Positions 55,192-64,000 of a DNA stretch of 64,000 nucleotides are shown here, piece after piece. Every line of letters starts with the position of its first letter. The stretch's first letter is position 1. Origin of the DNA: Thermodesulforhabdus norvegica (lineage in GTDB: Bacteria; Desulfobacterota; Syntrophobacteria; Syntrophobacterales; Thermodesulforhabdaceae); the NCBI RefSeq assembly GCF_900114975.1, contig NZ_FOUU01000006.1, positions 1 to 64,000 on the forward strand, read 5' to 3'. A program made the position numbers and the translations under genes. Below the pieces are notes generated by a model. It saw nothing but the letters and a program-made list of their open reading frames with translations, was not told the origin of the DNA and did not search any database.

Positions 55192-55543
55192 AGGGCTTGA
55201 ATTGATCCGTATTACCTTCTTCCAGGCAGTAATTAATCACAGAATATTTCAAAATACCCACATAAGGAGATTCCGGTACGAGTGTCTTCTTCACCACCAT
55301 TGATGTTACCTTTTCTATCGAGGAATACCCGGTTATTTTGACTTCGGGATCGGATTTATCCTGAAGCTCACAGGGCCGTTCTGGACTGTAACATCCCCGG
55401 GTTTTCAGTTTATGTAACCATTCTCTGCAGAAAGCATCAAATCCCGTCTGTGCCACAAGATCCTCCGCCCTGCTATCGACACCGATACTCAAAGCCAGAA
55501 GAAAAAGGACTGGCAAAAAAAGGGTTAAACGACGACCTTTCAT
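55133..55543 (-). CDS. Small exported protein of unknown function
   Basis: A 136-residue protein with a signal peptide (LTLFLPVLFLLALSIGVDSRA, about residues 6-26 with cleavage near RAED). The mature part holds five cysteines (FCREW, GCYSPERPCELQ, INYCLEEG, KPCGYQ), which would form disulfides in the periplasm. The end FSYRNGKWTY suggests a small beta-structured domain. Unknown function; it overlaps the next small exported protein, suggesting coupled translation. Confidence 0.75.
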   Translation of the reverse strand: MKGRRLTLFLPVLFLLALSIGVDSRAEDLVAQTGFDAFCREWLHKLKTRGCYSPERPCELQDKSDPEVKITGYSSIEKVTSMVVKKTLVPESPYVGILKYSVINYCLEEGNTDQFKPCGYQNVTEIFSYRNGKWTY

Positions 55544-55571
55544 TTAGAAACTCCATTTATAAAGAAATCCA

Positions 55572-55603
55572 CCGTCTGGATCGTCAAAGCAAAATCCAGA
55601 CGG
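55572..55603 (-). terminator. Hairpin downstream of the VWA-OmpA gene
   Basis: CCGTCTGGAT (55572-55581) pairs with ATCCAGACGG (55594-55603). On the minus strand it is followed by TGGATTTCTTTAT, a moderate T-rich tail. Confidence 0.65.
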
Positions 55604-55633
55604 CGGACAAAGGGTGGTATTATGCTTATTCGC

Positions 55634-56644
55634 TTATTTCACCACTTTTAGCTCCACTCGACGGTTTATTGCCCGACCTTCTGCCGTGGAATTATCGGCC
55701 TTAGGTCGGCTTTCGCCGAAGCCAACGGTTTTCATTCTATCGGGTGATATACCGTGGCTTACGAAGTAGTCGAAAACAGCCTTAGCACGACGCTCGGAAA
55801 GCTTCTGGTTGTACTCATCCGTTCCGATCGAGTCCGTATGTCCTTCAATTATGATCTTTATGTCAGGATGCTTCTTCAGGATTTCAACACCTTCGTCGAG
55901 CACGGGCACCCACTCGGGCTTGATGTCGTACTTGTCGAAATCGAAATGAATGCCTCTGAGGACTATCACTTCTTCCTCTTCGGGCACTTCTTCGTAGAAT
56001 ACGTCTTTTACAAACTGAGCCAGAGCCTGTTTGTCCGTAAGCAGGGTAAGCCCGTCTGCCTGGACGCAGTTGCCTATCTGGCTAATCTGGTTGAGGATAT
56101 TCTGTCCGTACTCCGTTTCGGCAAAGGACACAACGTGGAAGCAAAGATTGGAATATTTGCTGGCAAGAGACCTGGCTTCCATAACCGGGTCTGTTCCCTC
56201 ATTGGCTTCGCCGTCTGAGAATATGATAACGGCCTTTCTTCCATCCATTCGGGCGAGCAAAGGATCAATTCCACTTATACCGGGGCCCATTGGAGTTCTT
56301 CTCCCATAAATTCCCTGATCTTCCGGTATGCCGACTATAGCCTGACTGAAGGCGGCCCGGTCGTAAACTCTGGGGGCCAGCACTTCCTTAAGCGGCGCGA
56401 AAAGCTCAATAGCTCCCTGATAACCCAGTTCCGGAATCATTTCGTTCATATCGGCGAGAACCTGCTTGGCAAGCCTGATCTTCACATCCTTTTGCTTTCC
56501 GTGAGTCATATACATCGATCCCGATTGATCGACGAAGAGGATGAAGTGATCCACTTTGGGAACCATCTTGGCCTGGACCAGGCTTGCTCCAAATAAGACC
56601 AGTGCCATCACAGCAACAAAACCTGCGAAACCCTTTCTTCTCAT
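55634..56644 (-). CDS. VWA-domain and OmpA-domain envelope protein
   Basis: A 336-residue exported protein. A signal peptide (residues 1-25, cleaved after VQA) leads to a von Willebrand A domain with the metal site HFILFVDQSGSMYM and AVIIFSDGEANEG (about residues 33-210). The C-terminal 115 residues are an OmpA peptidoglycan-binding domain: IHFDFDKYDIKPEW, IIIEGHTDSIGTDEYNQKLS and VGFGESRPKADNST. It should anchor to peptidoglycan in the periplasm with the VWA part binding a partner. Partner unknown. Confidence 0.9.
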   Translation of the reverse strand: MRRKGFAGFVAVMALVLFGASLVQAKMVPKVDHFILFVDQSGSMYMTHGKQKDVKIRLAKQVLADMNEMIPELGYQGAIELFAPLKEVLAPRVYDRAAFSQAIVGIPEDQGIYGRRTPMGPGISGIDPLLARMDGRKAVIIFSDGEANEGTDPVMEARSLASKYSNLCFHVVSFAETEYGQNILNQISQIGNCVQADGLTLLTDKQALAQFVKDVFYEEVPEEEEVIVLRGIHFDFDKYDIKPEWVPVLDEGVEILKKHPDIKIIIEGHTDSIGTDEYNQKLSERRAKAVFDYFVSHGISPDRMKTVGFGESRPKADNSTAEGRAINRRVELKVVK

Positions 56645-56824
56645 AGCCTAACCTCCGTTTTTTGGTTTTACCCGGTTACCTCATATTTTACAAAGCGCCA
56701 CCCTTTGAAAAAATACTCTATCCCACACAACAAAAGAACACCCGATCCAAAACCACTTCACAAGATAAAAGCCATAGAGAGTTTGAAAATAGTGTTTTTA
56801 CTTAAGAAGCCCCGTCTGCAAGTA

Positions 56825-57190
56825 TCATATCAATCGTTTGACCCATACAAGGCCCAGCTTTTCATCGGCGTTGTATTTAAAAAATCTCTCCAGCAGAGAA
56901 GCATCGCTTGCTTCGCGTAGCGAAAGAAGACGATCAAAATCCTTTTCTACCACGATATTGCAAACGTCAACAGGCACATTCTGTATGAAAGTTAACTCTT
57001 CCTCGGTCCACAACTCACCGGCTATCTCGTAAACCCCTTTTTCAACCGCATTAATGCTACATACCTTGTAGCATGCTCCGCACTCGCACTTATAAACCGC
57101 ATCAAAGTCCGAAGGAACGGGAAGACAGGTTTCGCAGAAAGGACATACGATTATGTGACTTGGAACCTTCTGGGGACCGAATGCTACCAT
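56825..57190 (-). CDS. Zinc-ribbon protein of unknown function
   Basis: A 121-residue cytoplasmic protein. Cysteine pairs CPFCETC and CECGACYKVC near residues 16-45 form a probable zinc ribbon. The C-terminal half is helical (EKDFDRLLSLREASDASLL) with no known motif. The start ATG at 57190 follows AGGAGGT. A 55-residue zinc-ribbon gene lies 26 bp upstream on the same strand, so the two are probably cotranscribed. No family recognised. Confidence 0.78.
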   Translation of the reverse strand: MVAFGPQKVPSHIIVCPFCETCLPVPSDFDAVYKCECGACYKVCSINAVEKGVYEIAGELWTEEELTFIQNVPVDVCNIVVEKDFDRLLSLREASDASLLERFFKYNADEKLGLVWVKRLI

Positions 57191-57215
57191 GGAAGCCCAC
57201 TGAACCTCCTCTCAT

Positions 57216-57383
57216 TCAATCAATTATAAGGTCTGCTTCATTACCACAAATAGAACAGGTTCTCACCTCTTTTTTCCGTACCTCTTCCCCGCTATCATCT
57301 ACTCTCACATAAGAACACCTGATGATCATCTCCGCCTCGTTACCACAATTCTCACAAACACAAACTTCTCTTCTTTCTTCCAT
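57216..57383 (-). CDS. 55-residue double zinc-ribbon protein
   Basis: A small gene with a good ribosome site (GGAGGG, 9 bases before the ATG at 57383). It has two matching motifs, CENCGNEAEMIIRC and CSICGNEADLIID, so two CxxCGNEA knuckles about 37 residues apart, with an extra CVC before the first. The internal repeat suggests duplication of a zinc-binding unit. It precedes the 121-residue zinc-ribbon gene. Its function is not known; such proteins often bind nucleic acid or protein partners. Confidence 0.75.
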   Translation of the reverse strand: MEERREVCVCENCGNEAEMIIRCSYVRVDDSGEEVRKKEVRTCSICGNEADLIID

Positions 57384-57495
57384 CGGAACCAACCCTCCGC
57401 AAACAAACCCTTATCACCGAAACCGTCCTTTAAAATATAGGCACTACAATTGAAAATGGCAAATTTAAACAGTAACTCTTCGTAACCTTTTGCTA

Positions 57496-58488
57496 CTATC
57501 TGACCAGGAAGGTATCAATCCGCCGTCGGTCAATAGGTTTAACGGTAACCGTCTCAATACCCTCTTCTTTTGTTAATTCTACGGTCACCATGTCGTCTGG
57601 ATCAGCATCGCTGAAGGCTGCCACAATGGAGGCCGCAAGCTCTATTCGGTCGTTATCATATCCTCCGCACAGGATACCTCTTGGTCCGGGAATGCCGAGC
57701 ACTTTAAGCCTGATCTCCTCTGGTGAAGAAGTGAGAGTGTCCAGTCTTTTGTTGTCCGCTGCGTTTCTGCCGACAAAGAGAATGGCCCGATCGCCGATTA
57801 CGCAAAGTCGCCCGCTTTTTATCATTTCTATGTGCCGGACCTCTGCATCCGGCATAATCTCAAGGAGCTTTTTCAGCTTTCTTGAAAATCCCTCCTTGGT
57901 AAGAAGGCATCCACCTGCGGGGGTAGCATAGGTTTTGAGTCCGTAAGTTTCTGCAAGCTTCATCTGTTCTTTACGGCTTCTGCCTCGAATGGCCAGCAGC
58001 TTCTCCCGATCGACAAGGCCCTTTTTCTCAGGCTCGGTTTCCGGGAGGAGCTTTGCACTGAGGGGGCGTAGAATGATTCCCTCGTACCGGGACAGTTTTT
58101 CAACACTTCGCAGTGCATCACGTCGCTGGCTCATTGGCCTTTGTCCCAGTACCTCTCCCGTGAATATAAAGTCAGCCCCCTCTTCCTCCATGATCCTTCC
58201 TGCCACTCTCAACATAAGGCCGTGGCAATCAATGCAGGGATTCATATTTGATCCGTAACCATACCTGGGGTTTTTCACTATCTCCAGATGTTCATGAGAA
58301 ATATCCACAACACGTATCGGAATCCCTGCTTCTGTCGCAGCCCTGACCGCCATCTCGCAGTCCCAAAAAGGCGTGGCGAAGCTGATGCCGAGAACATCTA
58401 TGTTCTGATCCTGAAGGACCTTTGCGGCAAGAAGGCTGTCAAGTCCTCCTGAAATTAAACCTATTGCCTTTACCTTACGTTCCGTCAT
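57496..58488 (-). CDS. PP-loop tRNA thiouridylase-like protein
   Basis: A 330-residue ATP-pyrophosphatase-family enzyme, related to MnmA/ThiI-type sulfur-transfer enzymes. PP-loop LISGGLDSLLAAKVL, CxxC at C85 and C88 (NPCIDCHG) and a further cysteine C194 (ATPAGGCLLT). The C-terminal 120 residues form an extra domain (IVAAFSDADPDDMVTVEL). It probably makes a thiolated nucleoside or moves sulfur, but the target is not clear. It is the last gene of a run with the LarE-like and DUF39 genes, 18 bp after the LarE-like one. Confidence 0.8.
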   Translation of the reverse strand: MTERKVKAIGLISGGLDSLLAAKVLQDQNIDVLGISFATPFWDCEMAVRAATEAGIPIRVVDISHEHLEIVKNPRYGYGSNMNPCIDCHGLMLRVAGRIMEEEGADFIFTGEVLGQRPMSQRRDALRSVEKLSRYEGIILRPLSAKLLPETEPEKKGLVDREKLLAIRGRSRKEQMKLAETYGLKTYATPAGGCLLTKEGFSRKLKKLLEIMPDAEVRHIEMIKSGRLCVIGDRAILFVGRNAADNKRLDTLTSSPEEIRLKVLGIPGPRGILCGGYDNDRIELAASIVAAFSDADPDDMVTVELTKEEGIETVTVKPIDRRRIDTFLVR

Positions 58489-58506
58489 CTACTCGATCTC
58501 CGAAAA

Positions 58507-59349
58507 TCACCTATCCCAGGATCCGGATTTAAAGCCCGAGACATCAAGGGTCACAAAACCAAACCCAAGGTTTCGGGCAAGGTTTATTACGCTTACGCGA
58601 CAACTATTGTCGAACAGCAGAACAAAATCCACAGGATCCAATTCAATCCTGACCAGGTTTTCTGACGGATGGTATCTTGCCCTTACCGGTCCGCGGCAGA
58701 AAGACTTGAGAAGGTTTTCGAGCCCATCAAGTCTTGACAGGATACTACCGTCCAATTGCGTCCCATAGGGCAATCTTGTGGCCAGGCAACTTTCTGGCCT
58801 TATGAGCTCTGCCGGAAGCTTTATAATGTCCCGGAACAATCGGAGTATTTCCCGGGAGTCAATTCCCGCCACAGCCAGGGGGCTTATAACCCCGCGTTCT
58901 CGCAATGCCCGAACGCCGGGCCTTCTGGATTCCTCATCATCTGCTACCGTCCCGTCGCAGAGGCCATCGCATCCAAGGGAACTGGCCAGTTCTACAAGCT
59001 TATTCATGAGTATTTTTTTACAATGGTAACATCGATCGGGTGCATTCTGAAGAACCTCAGGAGCTTTCAGAACACTGCAGGAAACCCTTATGAGCCCGGG
59101 GCGCAAATCCAGAGCCTTCAGCACGCTGGAGGCTCTTTCTTTTTCCGAAGAAGGGAGAAGTTCGTGTTCGAGGAACACGGGGATAACGTTTGAAGAGGTT
59201 AAACATGAGGCAAACCACAGAAGAGCGGTGCTGTCTTTTCCGCCGGAGTAGGCGAGAAGCCATTTCTTGCGACTTTCCAGAATTTCCCTAACCTTTGCCC
59301 ACCGTTCGTTTTCCAGTAACCCCGTCAACTTCATCGTCACTGTGGACAT
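58507..59349 (-). CDS. larE: LarE-like ATP-dependent sulfur transferase
   Basis: A 280-residue PP-loop protein. The P-loop is LLAYSGGKDSTALLWF. LarE signatures are RCYHCKKILMNKL (C107, C110) and RPESCLATRLPYGTQL (C188). LarE builds the thiocarboxylates of the nickel-pincer nucleotide cofactor. Enzymes with three such cysteines, known from Thermotoga, use a [4Fe-4S] cluster rather than sacrificing a cysteine, so this one may too. No larB or larC is nearby, so another thiolation role is possible. Its start overlaps the DUF39 stop by 13 bases. Confidence 0.85.
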   Translation of the reverse strand: MSTVTMKLTGLLENERWAKVREILESRKKWLLAYSGGKDSTALLWFASCLTSSNVIPVFLEHELLPSSEKERASSVLKALDLRPGLIRVSCSVLKAPEVLQNAPDRCYHCKKILMNKLVELASSLGCDGLCDGTVADDEESRRPGVRALRERGVISPLAVAGIDSREILRLFRDIIKLPAELIRPESCLATRLPYGTQLDGSILSRLDGLENLLKSFCRGPVRARYHPSENLVRIELDPVDFVLLFDNSCRVSVINLARNLGFGFVTLDVSGFKSGSWDR

Positions 59350-60491
59350 CCGGGAAGATACTCCTGTGGTTTTCCGAGCAAAAAGGATCCGCTTTTTATC
59401 CAGTTCTTAAGAATTTCTGCAATTTCCCGTGCTCTTAAGTAGCTCGAAAGAGGAACTGTGGGCACTTCCTTTCCCCGGATCCTGATTACGCCCTTTTTCA
59501 GTTCCGCATAGGATACTTCCCCGAGCGGTTCGCTTTCGGTGAAGCTATAGTCTTTCACCTGAGTTACTATATCTTCGTCAGAAACCCCGGTATAGTAGGC
59601 CATTTCTTCATCGAGCACGGGGATTGGGATTCCAATTCCCACTGCAAGGGAGCACCCGTAGCCCAGGATACTCACGCCCACCAGCCATCTTGGTTGCATC
59701 TGTTTGAGATCGCCGAGAACCATCAAGGTACCCGCAGGCCCACGGGGTATGCCCCTATCGTTTCGGGGCACATTGGGGTTGTGCTGAGTTCCATGCCAGA
59801 CGACGTAACCGATGCCTCCCCCGAGAAATATGCGGGTTCCCATGCCGATTGTTCGGTAATAGGGATCGTTCAGCAGGGGGCTGAGGGCGCCCGAAGTCGA
59901 ATAATTGGCGTTGCCCAGTTTTGGCTTAAGAACACCCATGTAAGTGTAAAGAGTTTTTCTGGATAGGTTTACCGCACAATTATAATTTTGATAAGCGTTT
60001 CTCGGATTGCAGAGCACCGCATTGGGAAGATCTTTCAGATAGACCGTTTTTTCCACATAACGGTTGGGATAGCAGTCGGTTCCGTAAGCTTCTGCCTTAA
60101 GCACCACGGGTTTTCCGCTAACAAGATCGTGAATCACATGTCCTCCGCCGTATTCAAACAATCCGGGATGAATCTTATTCAGTGGGTCTTCGAGGGCGGG
60201 TTCTGTGGCTCCCAGGTAGATATCCACTGCGGCAAGTCCTGCATAGGCGGGTACATTATTCAACAGGACCCGATGTGCCTTGATGGGCGGTTTGGTATGT
60301 CCGAAGTTTATGAATACTCCGGAGGAACACATGGGGGCAAAGGTTCCCGTTGTAACCACATCCACTTCTTCTGCCGCCCGTTTTTCACCCTTTTCTCTGA
60401 CTATTCGGGTCATCTCCTCGGCCGTTACCACCACAACCTTCCCGCTTTTGATCTTTTCGTTTATTTCCTCATAGGTCTTAACAACCGCCAT
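59337..60491 (-). CDS. Homocysteine biosynthesis protein (DUF39 family)
   Basis: A 384-residue enzyme of the family shown in methanogens to make homocysteine from aspartate semialdehyde and sulfide. Family features: VVTTGTFAPMCSSGVFINFG, YGGGHVIHDLVSGKPV, VCNPRNAYQNYNCAV-like (LCNPRNAYQNYNCAVNLS) and GTRIFLGGGIGYVVWHGTQH. The usual partner, a NIL-ferredoxin, is not fused and not adjacent. It leads the larE-like and thiouridylase-like genes, together a sulfide-handling group in a sulfide-producing organism. Confidence 0.9.
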   Translation of the reverse strand: MAVVKTYEEINEKIKSGKVVVVTAEEMTRIVREKGEKRAAEEVDVVTTGTFAPMCSSGVFINFGHTKPPIKAHRVLLNNVPAYAGLAAVDIYLGATEPALEDPLNKIHPGLFEYGGGHVIHDLVSGKPVVLKAEAYGTDCYPNRYVEKTVYLKDLPNAVLCNPRNAYQNYNCAVNLSRKTLYTYMGVLKPKLGNANYSTSGALSPLLNDPYYRTIGMGTRIFLGGGIGYVVWHGTQHNPNVPRNDRGIPRGPAGTLMVLGDLKQMQPRWLVGVSILGYGCSLAVGIGIPIPVLDEEMAYYTGVSDEDIVTQVKDYSFTESEPLGEVSYAELKKGVIRIRGKEVPTVPLSSYLRAREIAEILKNWIKSGSFLLGKPQEYLPGCPQ

Positions 60492-60528
60492 ATCTCTTCC
60501 CCCATGGAGTCCCGGATTTCAGGGACCT

Positions 60529-61236
60529 TTATATTTCATGGAACGACACCGTTCCCTCAAGCACCGCCTTTTTAAGCCTCAGTATCGATCGCCTCCAGGT
60601 ATGTTTGATTTGCGTGTAAGTTTTACGGTCTTTCTGAGAAAGCATGTGTGCGTATTCAAGGGACTTCTCGAAGAGTTCTTCGGGAGGATAGGCTCCGTCC
60701 ACAATGCGGAGCTCCGCGGCTTCACGCCCCCCTATCCTTCGTCCCGTAAGGATCAACTCCTTTACAGCGTGGGGATTGGGAAGCATCTCAACAATCTCCT
60801 GCATAAGCAAAGAAAAGGGTATCTTGATGTCCACCTCAGGGAAACAGAACCAGCCCCGGTCTTCTCTCATAAACCGGAAATCCAGTGCAGAGGCAAGGAT
60901 TGCACCGCCGGCAAAGGTGTGTCCCGTAAGGCATCCTACCGTGGGAAGGTTTAAAAGAGCAGCCCTCAAAAAGACCCTGTCCATAAGGGAGGCAAATTCT
61001 AGAAAATACTCCTTTGGCTGGGTGCTCAGCCACTCAAGATCAATTCCCGTACACCAGTACTTCGGGGAGTTACTTGTAATCAGTAAGGCGAGATTGCCCT
61101 CCGTGTTCTCGATTTCGTCAAAAGTTTCAAGATATTCTTCCAGCACATCCCGCCTGAATGTATTTGCCTCGTCTCCTCTGGTCAGGGTCATCACCACTAC
61201 CGACCCGTCTCTCTGCAACTCCATGTAGCGTCCCAT
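60529..61236 (-). CDS. Enoyl-CoA hydratase/isomerase family protein
   Basis: A 235-residue crotonase-fold protein, slightly shorter than the usual 250-260. Oxyanion-hole regions are YWCTGIDLEWLST and VGCLTGHTFAGGAILASALD. ELILTGRRIGGREAAELRIVD is the conserved trimer helix. The catalytic Glu of canonical hydratases is not obvious, so an isomerase or other crotonase reaction is possible. It stands between argJ and the DUF39 gene on the same strand with short gaps. Confidence 0.88.
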   Translation of the reverse strand: MGRYMELQRDGSVVVMTLTRGDEANTFRRDVLEEYLETFDEIENTEGNLALLITSNSPKYWCTGIDLEWLSTQPKEYFLEFASLMDRVFLRAALLNLPTVGCLTGHTFAGGAILASALDFRFMREDRGWFCFPEVDIKIPFSLLMQEIVEMLPNPHAVKELILTGRRIGGREAAELRIVDGAYPPEELFEKSLEYAHMLSQKDRKTYTQIKHTWRRSILRLKKAVLEGTVSFHEI

Positions 61237-61257
61237 TTAATCCCCCTCCGTAATACC

Positions 61258-62520
61258 TTATGTTCTGTAACGGGCATTAATATCGATGTACCCGTGAGTA
61301 AGATCACAGGTCCAGACGGTCGCCTCCTCGCTACCCGCCGCAAGATCCAGGCATATACGAAATCGCGGTCGTGAAAAGATCTCTGTTGCCCTCTTCTCCA
61401 CTTCTTCGTCATCCAGGGGTCTGCCGTCTTTGAAAACGCAAAGGTTGTCAAAGTACAGGGAAAGCCGATCGGGGTCAAAGGAAACACCGGCACGACCGGC
61501 AGCAGCAACGACACGCCCCCAGTTAGCGTCACCTCCGTATATGGCCGTTTTCACCAGCGGCGACTGGGCTACGGTTTTTGCTACGGCCATCGCCGCATCT
61601 CGTGTTGGCGCCCCAATAACACGAATTTCTACGGTTTTCGTTGCTCCTTCGCCATCTTCAACAATCTGTATTGCCAGGTCTCTGCAGACAGCTTCTAGAA
61701 GCAATTCGAAAAATTCGAGCTTTTTGGGCTCGTCTTTGCCGACCACGGCTCCTTCGGGATGACACGATGCCAGTACCAGAACCGTATCATTTGTGCTCGT
61801 GTCGCCGTCGACGGTTATTGCATTGAAGGTTTTGTCGGTCACCTGCGAAAGAATTTCCTGCAGAGTATCCGGTTCTATGGAAACATCAGTACAGATAAAG
61901 GCGAGCATGGTTGCCATGTTTGGCGCTATCATGCCCGATCCTTTAGCCACACCACCTACACGGATAATAGAACTATCAATTTCGCCTTCTGCGCAGGCAA
62001 CCTTCGGCCGGGTATCCGTCGTCATGATGGCCCTTGCTACCAGATCCCAGGCATCGGGGGAAAGGTTACTCAGGAGCTCGGGGATTCTGGCTTCAATAGT
62101 TTCAACCTTTATGTGGTTCCCGATAACCCCTGTTGATGCAACCAGCACAGAGGTTTCTCTAAGTCTCAGCCTTTCCGCCAGAAGCCGTGCAGTTCTCTTT
62201 GCTCTTACCAGTCCCTCCAGACCCGTGCATGCGTTGGCTATTCCGGCATTTATTAGTACCGCCCCAACTCTCCCGCCGGACTCCTTCAGGTGCTCCCGGC
62301 TGATTTTAACCGGAGCCGCCTCAAAGAGATTTTTCGTGAACACACCCCCACAGGCGGCACCTTCGGGGTTTTCACAGAGAATCAGGGCAAGGTCAGGCCT
62401 TCCACGGTACCTCATTCCCGTTTCAACTGCATTTACGAGGAAGCCGGGAATTGCAAAGGGCTTCCTATCGACCACAACATCGCTTGTACTTTTTGCCGCT
62501 TCCGCAGGGACAGGGCTCAT
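61258..62520 (-). CDS. argJ: Glutamate N-acetyltransferase / ornithine acetyltransferase ArgJ
   Basis: A 420-residue enzyme of arginine synthesis that recycles the acetyl group between acetylornithine and glutamate. The self-cleavage motif is [20 protein letters not shown], with the catalytic threonine after [33 protein letters not shown] and [20 protein letters not shown] are further family blocks. It is self-processed into alpha and beta chains. The ATG at 62520 overlaps the end of secA by 56 bases, which is unusual but gives a normal N-terminus. Confidence 0.96.
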   Translation of the reverse strand: MSPVPAEAAKSTSDVVVDRKPFAIPGFLVNAVETGMRYRGRPDLALILCENPEGAACGGVFTKNLFEAAPVKISREHLKESGGRVGAVLINAGIANACTGLEGLVRAKRTARLLAERLRLRETSVLVASTGVIGNHIKVETIEARIPELLSNLSPDAWDLVARAIMTTDTRPKVACAEGEIDSSIIRVGGVAKGSGMIAPNMATMLAFICTDVSIEPDTLQEILSQVTDKTFNAITVDGDTSTNDTVLVLASCHPEGAVVGKDEPKKLEFFELLLEAVCRDLAIQIVEDGEGATKTVEIRVIGAPTRDAAMAVAKTVAQSPLVKTAIYGGDANWGRVVAAAGRAGVSFDPDRLSLYFDNLCVFKDGRPLDDEEVEKRATEIFSRPRFRICLDLAAGSEEATVWTCDLTHGYIDINARYRT

Positions 62521-64000
62521 TTCTACCCACCTTCTTTTTGCTTTTTACGGGTTGCCGCTTATTAGCCGAGCCTTCTCCTCCGCCGTAATAAAGGGGCTGA
62601 GACTCGCGCTCCGCCTTCAATCTGGATACTTCCTCTTCCTGCTGGATCCTGATACGGAAAAGCATTCTTACCGTATCGGCCTTAATCCTTTCAATCATTT
62701 CGTCAAAAAGATAGTGAGCCTCCCGTTTATAGGCCACGAGAGGGTCCTCCTGACCGTAGCCTCTGAGTCCGATCCCTTCTTTCAGGTGATCCATGCTGAG
62801 CAGGTGATCCTTCCAGTGATTATCCACGTTCTGTAGCAGGATGAAGCTTTCAAGCTGGCGAAGTAGTTCGGCCCCCAGTTCTCCTTCCCTCTCGTTATAC
62901 TTACTCAAAGCCCTCCGGTATAAAAAGTCCCGGATCCCCCCGGCGTCCCGGAATCCTTCAAGCTCCTGGGCTGAGAGGGCGATTCCGGTAGAACTGTAGA
63001 ATTCCCTGACCAGGCCTTCGAGGTTCCACTCATCGGGCGTTACTTCATCGTTACAGTAAAGGCTGACCATAGAGTCGATCACGTCACGGATCATATCTTC
63101 GATTACGGGCCTCAGATTACCCCCTGCCAGGGCCTCCCGCCTCTGTTTGTAGATGATCTCCCGTTGCGTGTTCATAACGTCGTCGAACTCAAGTAGCTGT
63201 TTTCTAATGCTGAAATTGTGAGCTTCGACCTGCTTCTGAGCATTCTCAATAGCCCTGGTGACAAGGGGATGTTCAATGGGGACATCATCTTCCATTCCGA
63301 TCTTGTCCATAATCCTGGCAACCCTATCGGAAGCGAAGATTCTCATGAGGTCGTCTTCAAGAGACAGATAGAACCTGGAGGATCCGGGATCGCCCTGACG
63401 GCCGGCGCGGCCACGAAGCTGATTATCGATACGTCTGGATTCATGGCGCTCCGTGCCTATTACATGTAACCCCCCCAATTCCGCAACGCCCTCACCCAAT
63501 ACGATGTCGGTACCTCGACCGGCCATATTCGTTGATATGGTTACGGCTCCTCGCTGGCCGGCTCTGGCAATGATTTCGGCCTCTTTTTCATGGTGCTTCG
63601 CATTAAGCACCTGGTGGGGAATTCCTTCTTTTTTGAGCATCGCACTCAGGCGTTCGGACTTTTCAATGCTAACCGTTCCCACCAGAACCGGTCGTCCCTG
63701 ACGATGAAGCTCTACTATCTCCCTCACCACCGCCCGGAATTTTTCTTTCTCCGTTTTGTAGATACAGTCCGGGTAATCTATTCGGATCATCTTTTTATGA
63801 GTGGGTATTACTATGACATCGAGCTTATAGATCTGAGCAAATTCTTCGGCCTCTGTTTCCGCCGTTCCGGTCATGCCGGCGAGCTTTTCGTACATACGGA
63901 AGTAATTCTGAAAGGTTATGGTGGCCAGGGTCTGGTTTTCATTCTCTATTCTGACGCCCTCTTTAGCTTCCAGAGCCTGATGAAGCCCATCGCTGTAGCG
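62465..64000 (-). CDS. secA: Protein translocase ATPase SecA, C-terminal part (truncated by window edge)
   Basis: The last 511 residues of SecA, the motor that drives exported proteins through SecYEG. It enters from the window edge with [16 protein letters not shown] and contains [47 protein letters not shown] and [20 protein letters not shown], then the helical wing domain. The end [20 protein letters not shown] is the zinc-binding SEC-C tail for SecB and ribosome contact. The frame is open through 64000. Confidence 0.97.
   Translation of the reverse strand, partial: RYSDGLHQALEAKEGVRIENENQTLATITFQNYFRMYEKLAGMTGTAETEAEEFAQIYKLDVIVIPTHKKMIRIDYPDCIYKTEKEKFRAVVREIVELHRQGRPVLVGTVSIEKSERLSAMLKKEGIPHQVLNAKHHEKEAEIIARAGQRGAVTISTNMAGRGTDIVLGEGVAELGGLHVIGTERHESRRIDNQLRGRAGRQGDPGSSRFYLSLEDDLMRIFASDRVARIMDKIGMEDDVPIEHPLVTRAIENAQKQVEAHNFSIRKQLLEFDDVMNTQREIIYKQRREALAGGNLRPVIEDMIRDVIDSMVSLYCNDEVTPDEWNLEGLVREFYSSTGIALSAQELEGFRDAGGIRDFLYRRALSKYNEREGELGAELLRQLESFILLQNVDNHWKDHLLSMDHLKEGIGLRGYGQEDPLVAYKREAHYLFDEMIERIKADTVRMLFRIRIQQEEEVSRLKAERESQPLYYGGGEGSANKRQPVKSKKKVGRNEPCPCGSGKKYKRCCGR

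Noticed and set aside
61793-62836. Plus-strand 347-residue open frame
   Set aside because: Antisense to argJ and secA, which are both clearly coding.

Overview
The window looks like a chromosomal segment of an anaerobic sulfate-reducing bacterium of the Desulfobacterota, probably near the Syntrophobacteria. The evidence is a dissimilatory-type ATP sulfurylase, an 11-subunit complex I without NuoE and NuoF, anaerobic-type nitrogenase regulators NifI1 and NifI2, a UGA-decoded formate dehydrogenase, and a DUF39 homocysteine synthase with a LarE-like protein. The species cannot be named from the sequence alone.

Left end (1-5700), accessory DNA. The window opens inside an IS3-family insertion sequence whose outer end is at about 632. 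Then comes a decayed chromosomal integron: an integrase pseudogene on the plus strand (about 4831-5700) facing four gene cassettes on the minus strand, separated by four attC sites (934-1014, 1612-1681, 2389-2457, 3350-3434). In every cassette the 5' junction box is the exact reverse complement of the R'' box of its own attC, as integron recombination predicts. The cassettes carry an unknown protein, an HD-domain protein, and two proteins with PD-(D/E)xK-like nuclease signatures. Several genes here are interrupted by in-frame stops, and the integrase has lost its first catalytic arginine and its C-terminal half.

5757-18976, transport and nitrogen handling. A ferredoxin and a nitroreductase are on the plus strand. 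On the minus strand follow a TRAP transporter (dctPQM), an Aap-type amino-acid ABC transporter (aapJQMP), a hydantoinase/oxoprolinase pair (hyuAB), a PII protein and an ammonium channel with its own sigma-54 promoter.

19151-27566, nitrogen fixation. The gene order is nifH-nifI1-nifI2-nifB-nifD-nifK-nifE on the minus strand, diverging from a NifA-like activator on the plus strand. A sigma-54 promoter precedes nifH. No nifN, nifV, nifX or nifS/U lies in the window.

27660-34932, mixed housekeeping: corA, rpmB, a Memo-AMMECR1 fusion, a [3Fe-4S]-type ferredoxin, a membrane protein, tilS, an ACT-domain protein and a phenylacetate-CoA ligase.

35135-47673, a complex I operon nuoABCD-fdhA-nuoHIJKLMN. 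NuoE and NuoF are missing. The nuoG position holds a selenocysteine-containing formate dehydrogenase with a NuoG-like N-terminus, and a textbook SECIS hairpin follows the UGA. This suggests a membrane-bound, ion-pumping formate:quinone oxidoreductase, and it is the most striking system in the window.

47875-64000: sat and a small partner gene, an rRNA methyltransferase, rpoD-dnaG, secreted proteins, a VWA-OmpA protein, two small zinc-ribbon proteins, a sulfur-transfer cluster (thiouridylase-like, LarE-like, DUF39 homocysteine synthase), an enoyl-CoA hydratase-like protein, argJ, and the C-terminal half of secA running off the window.
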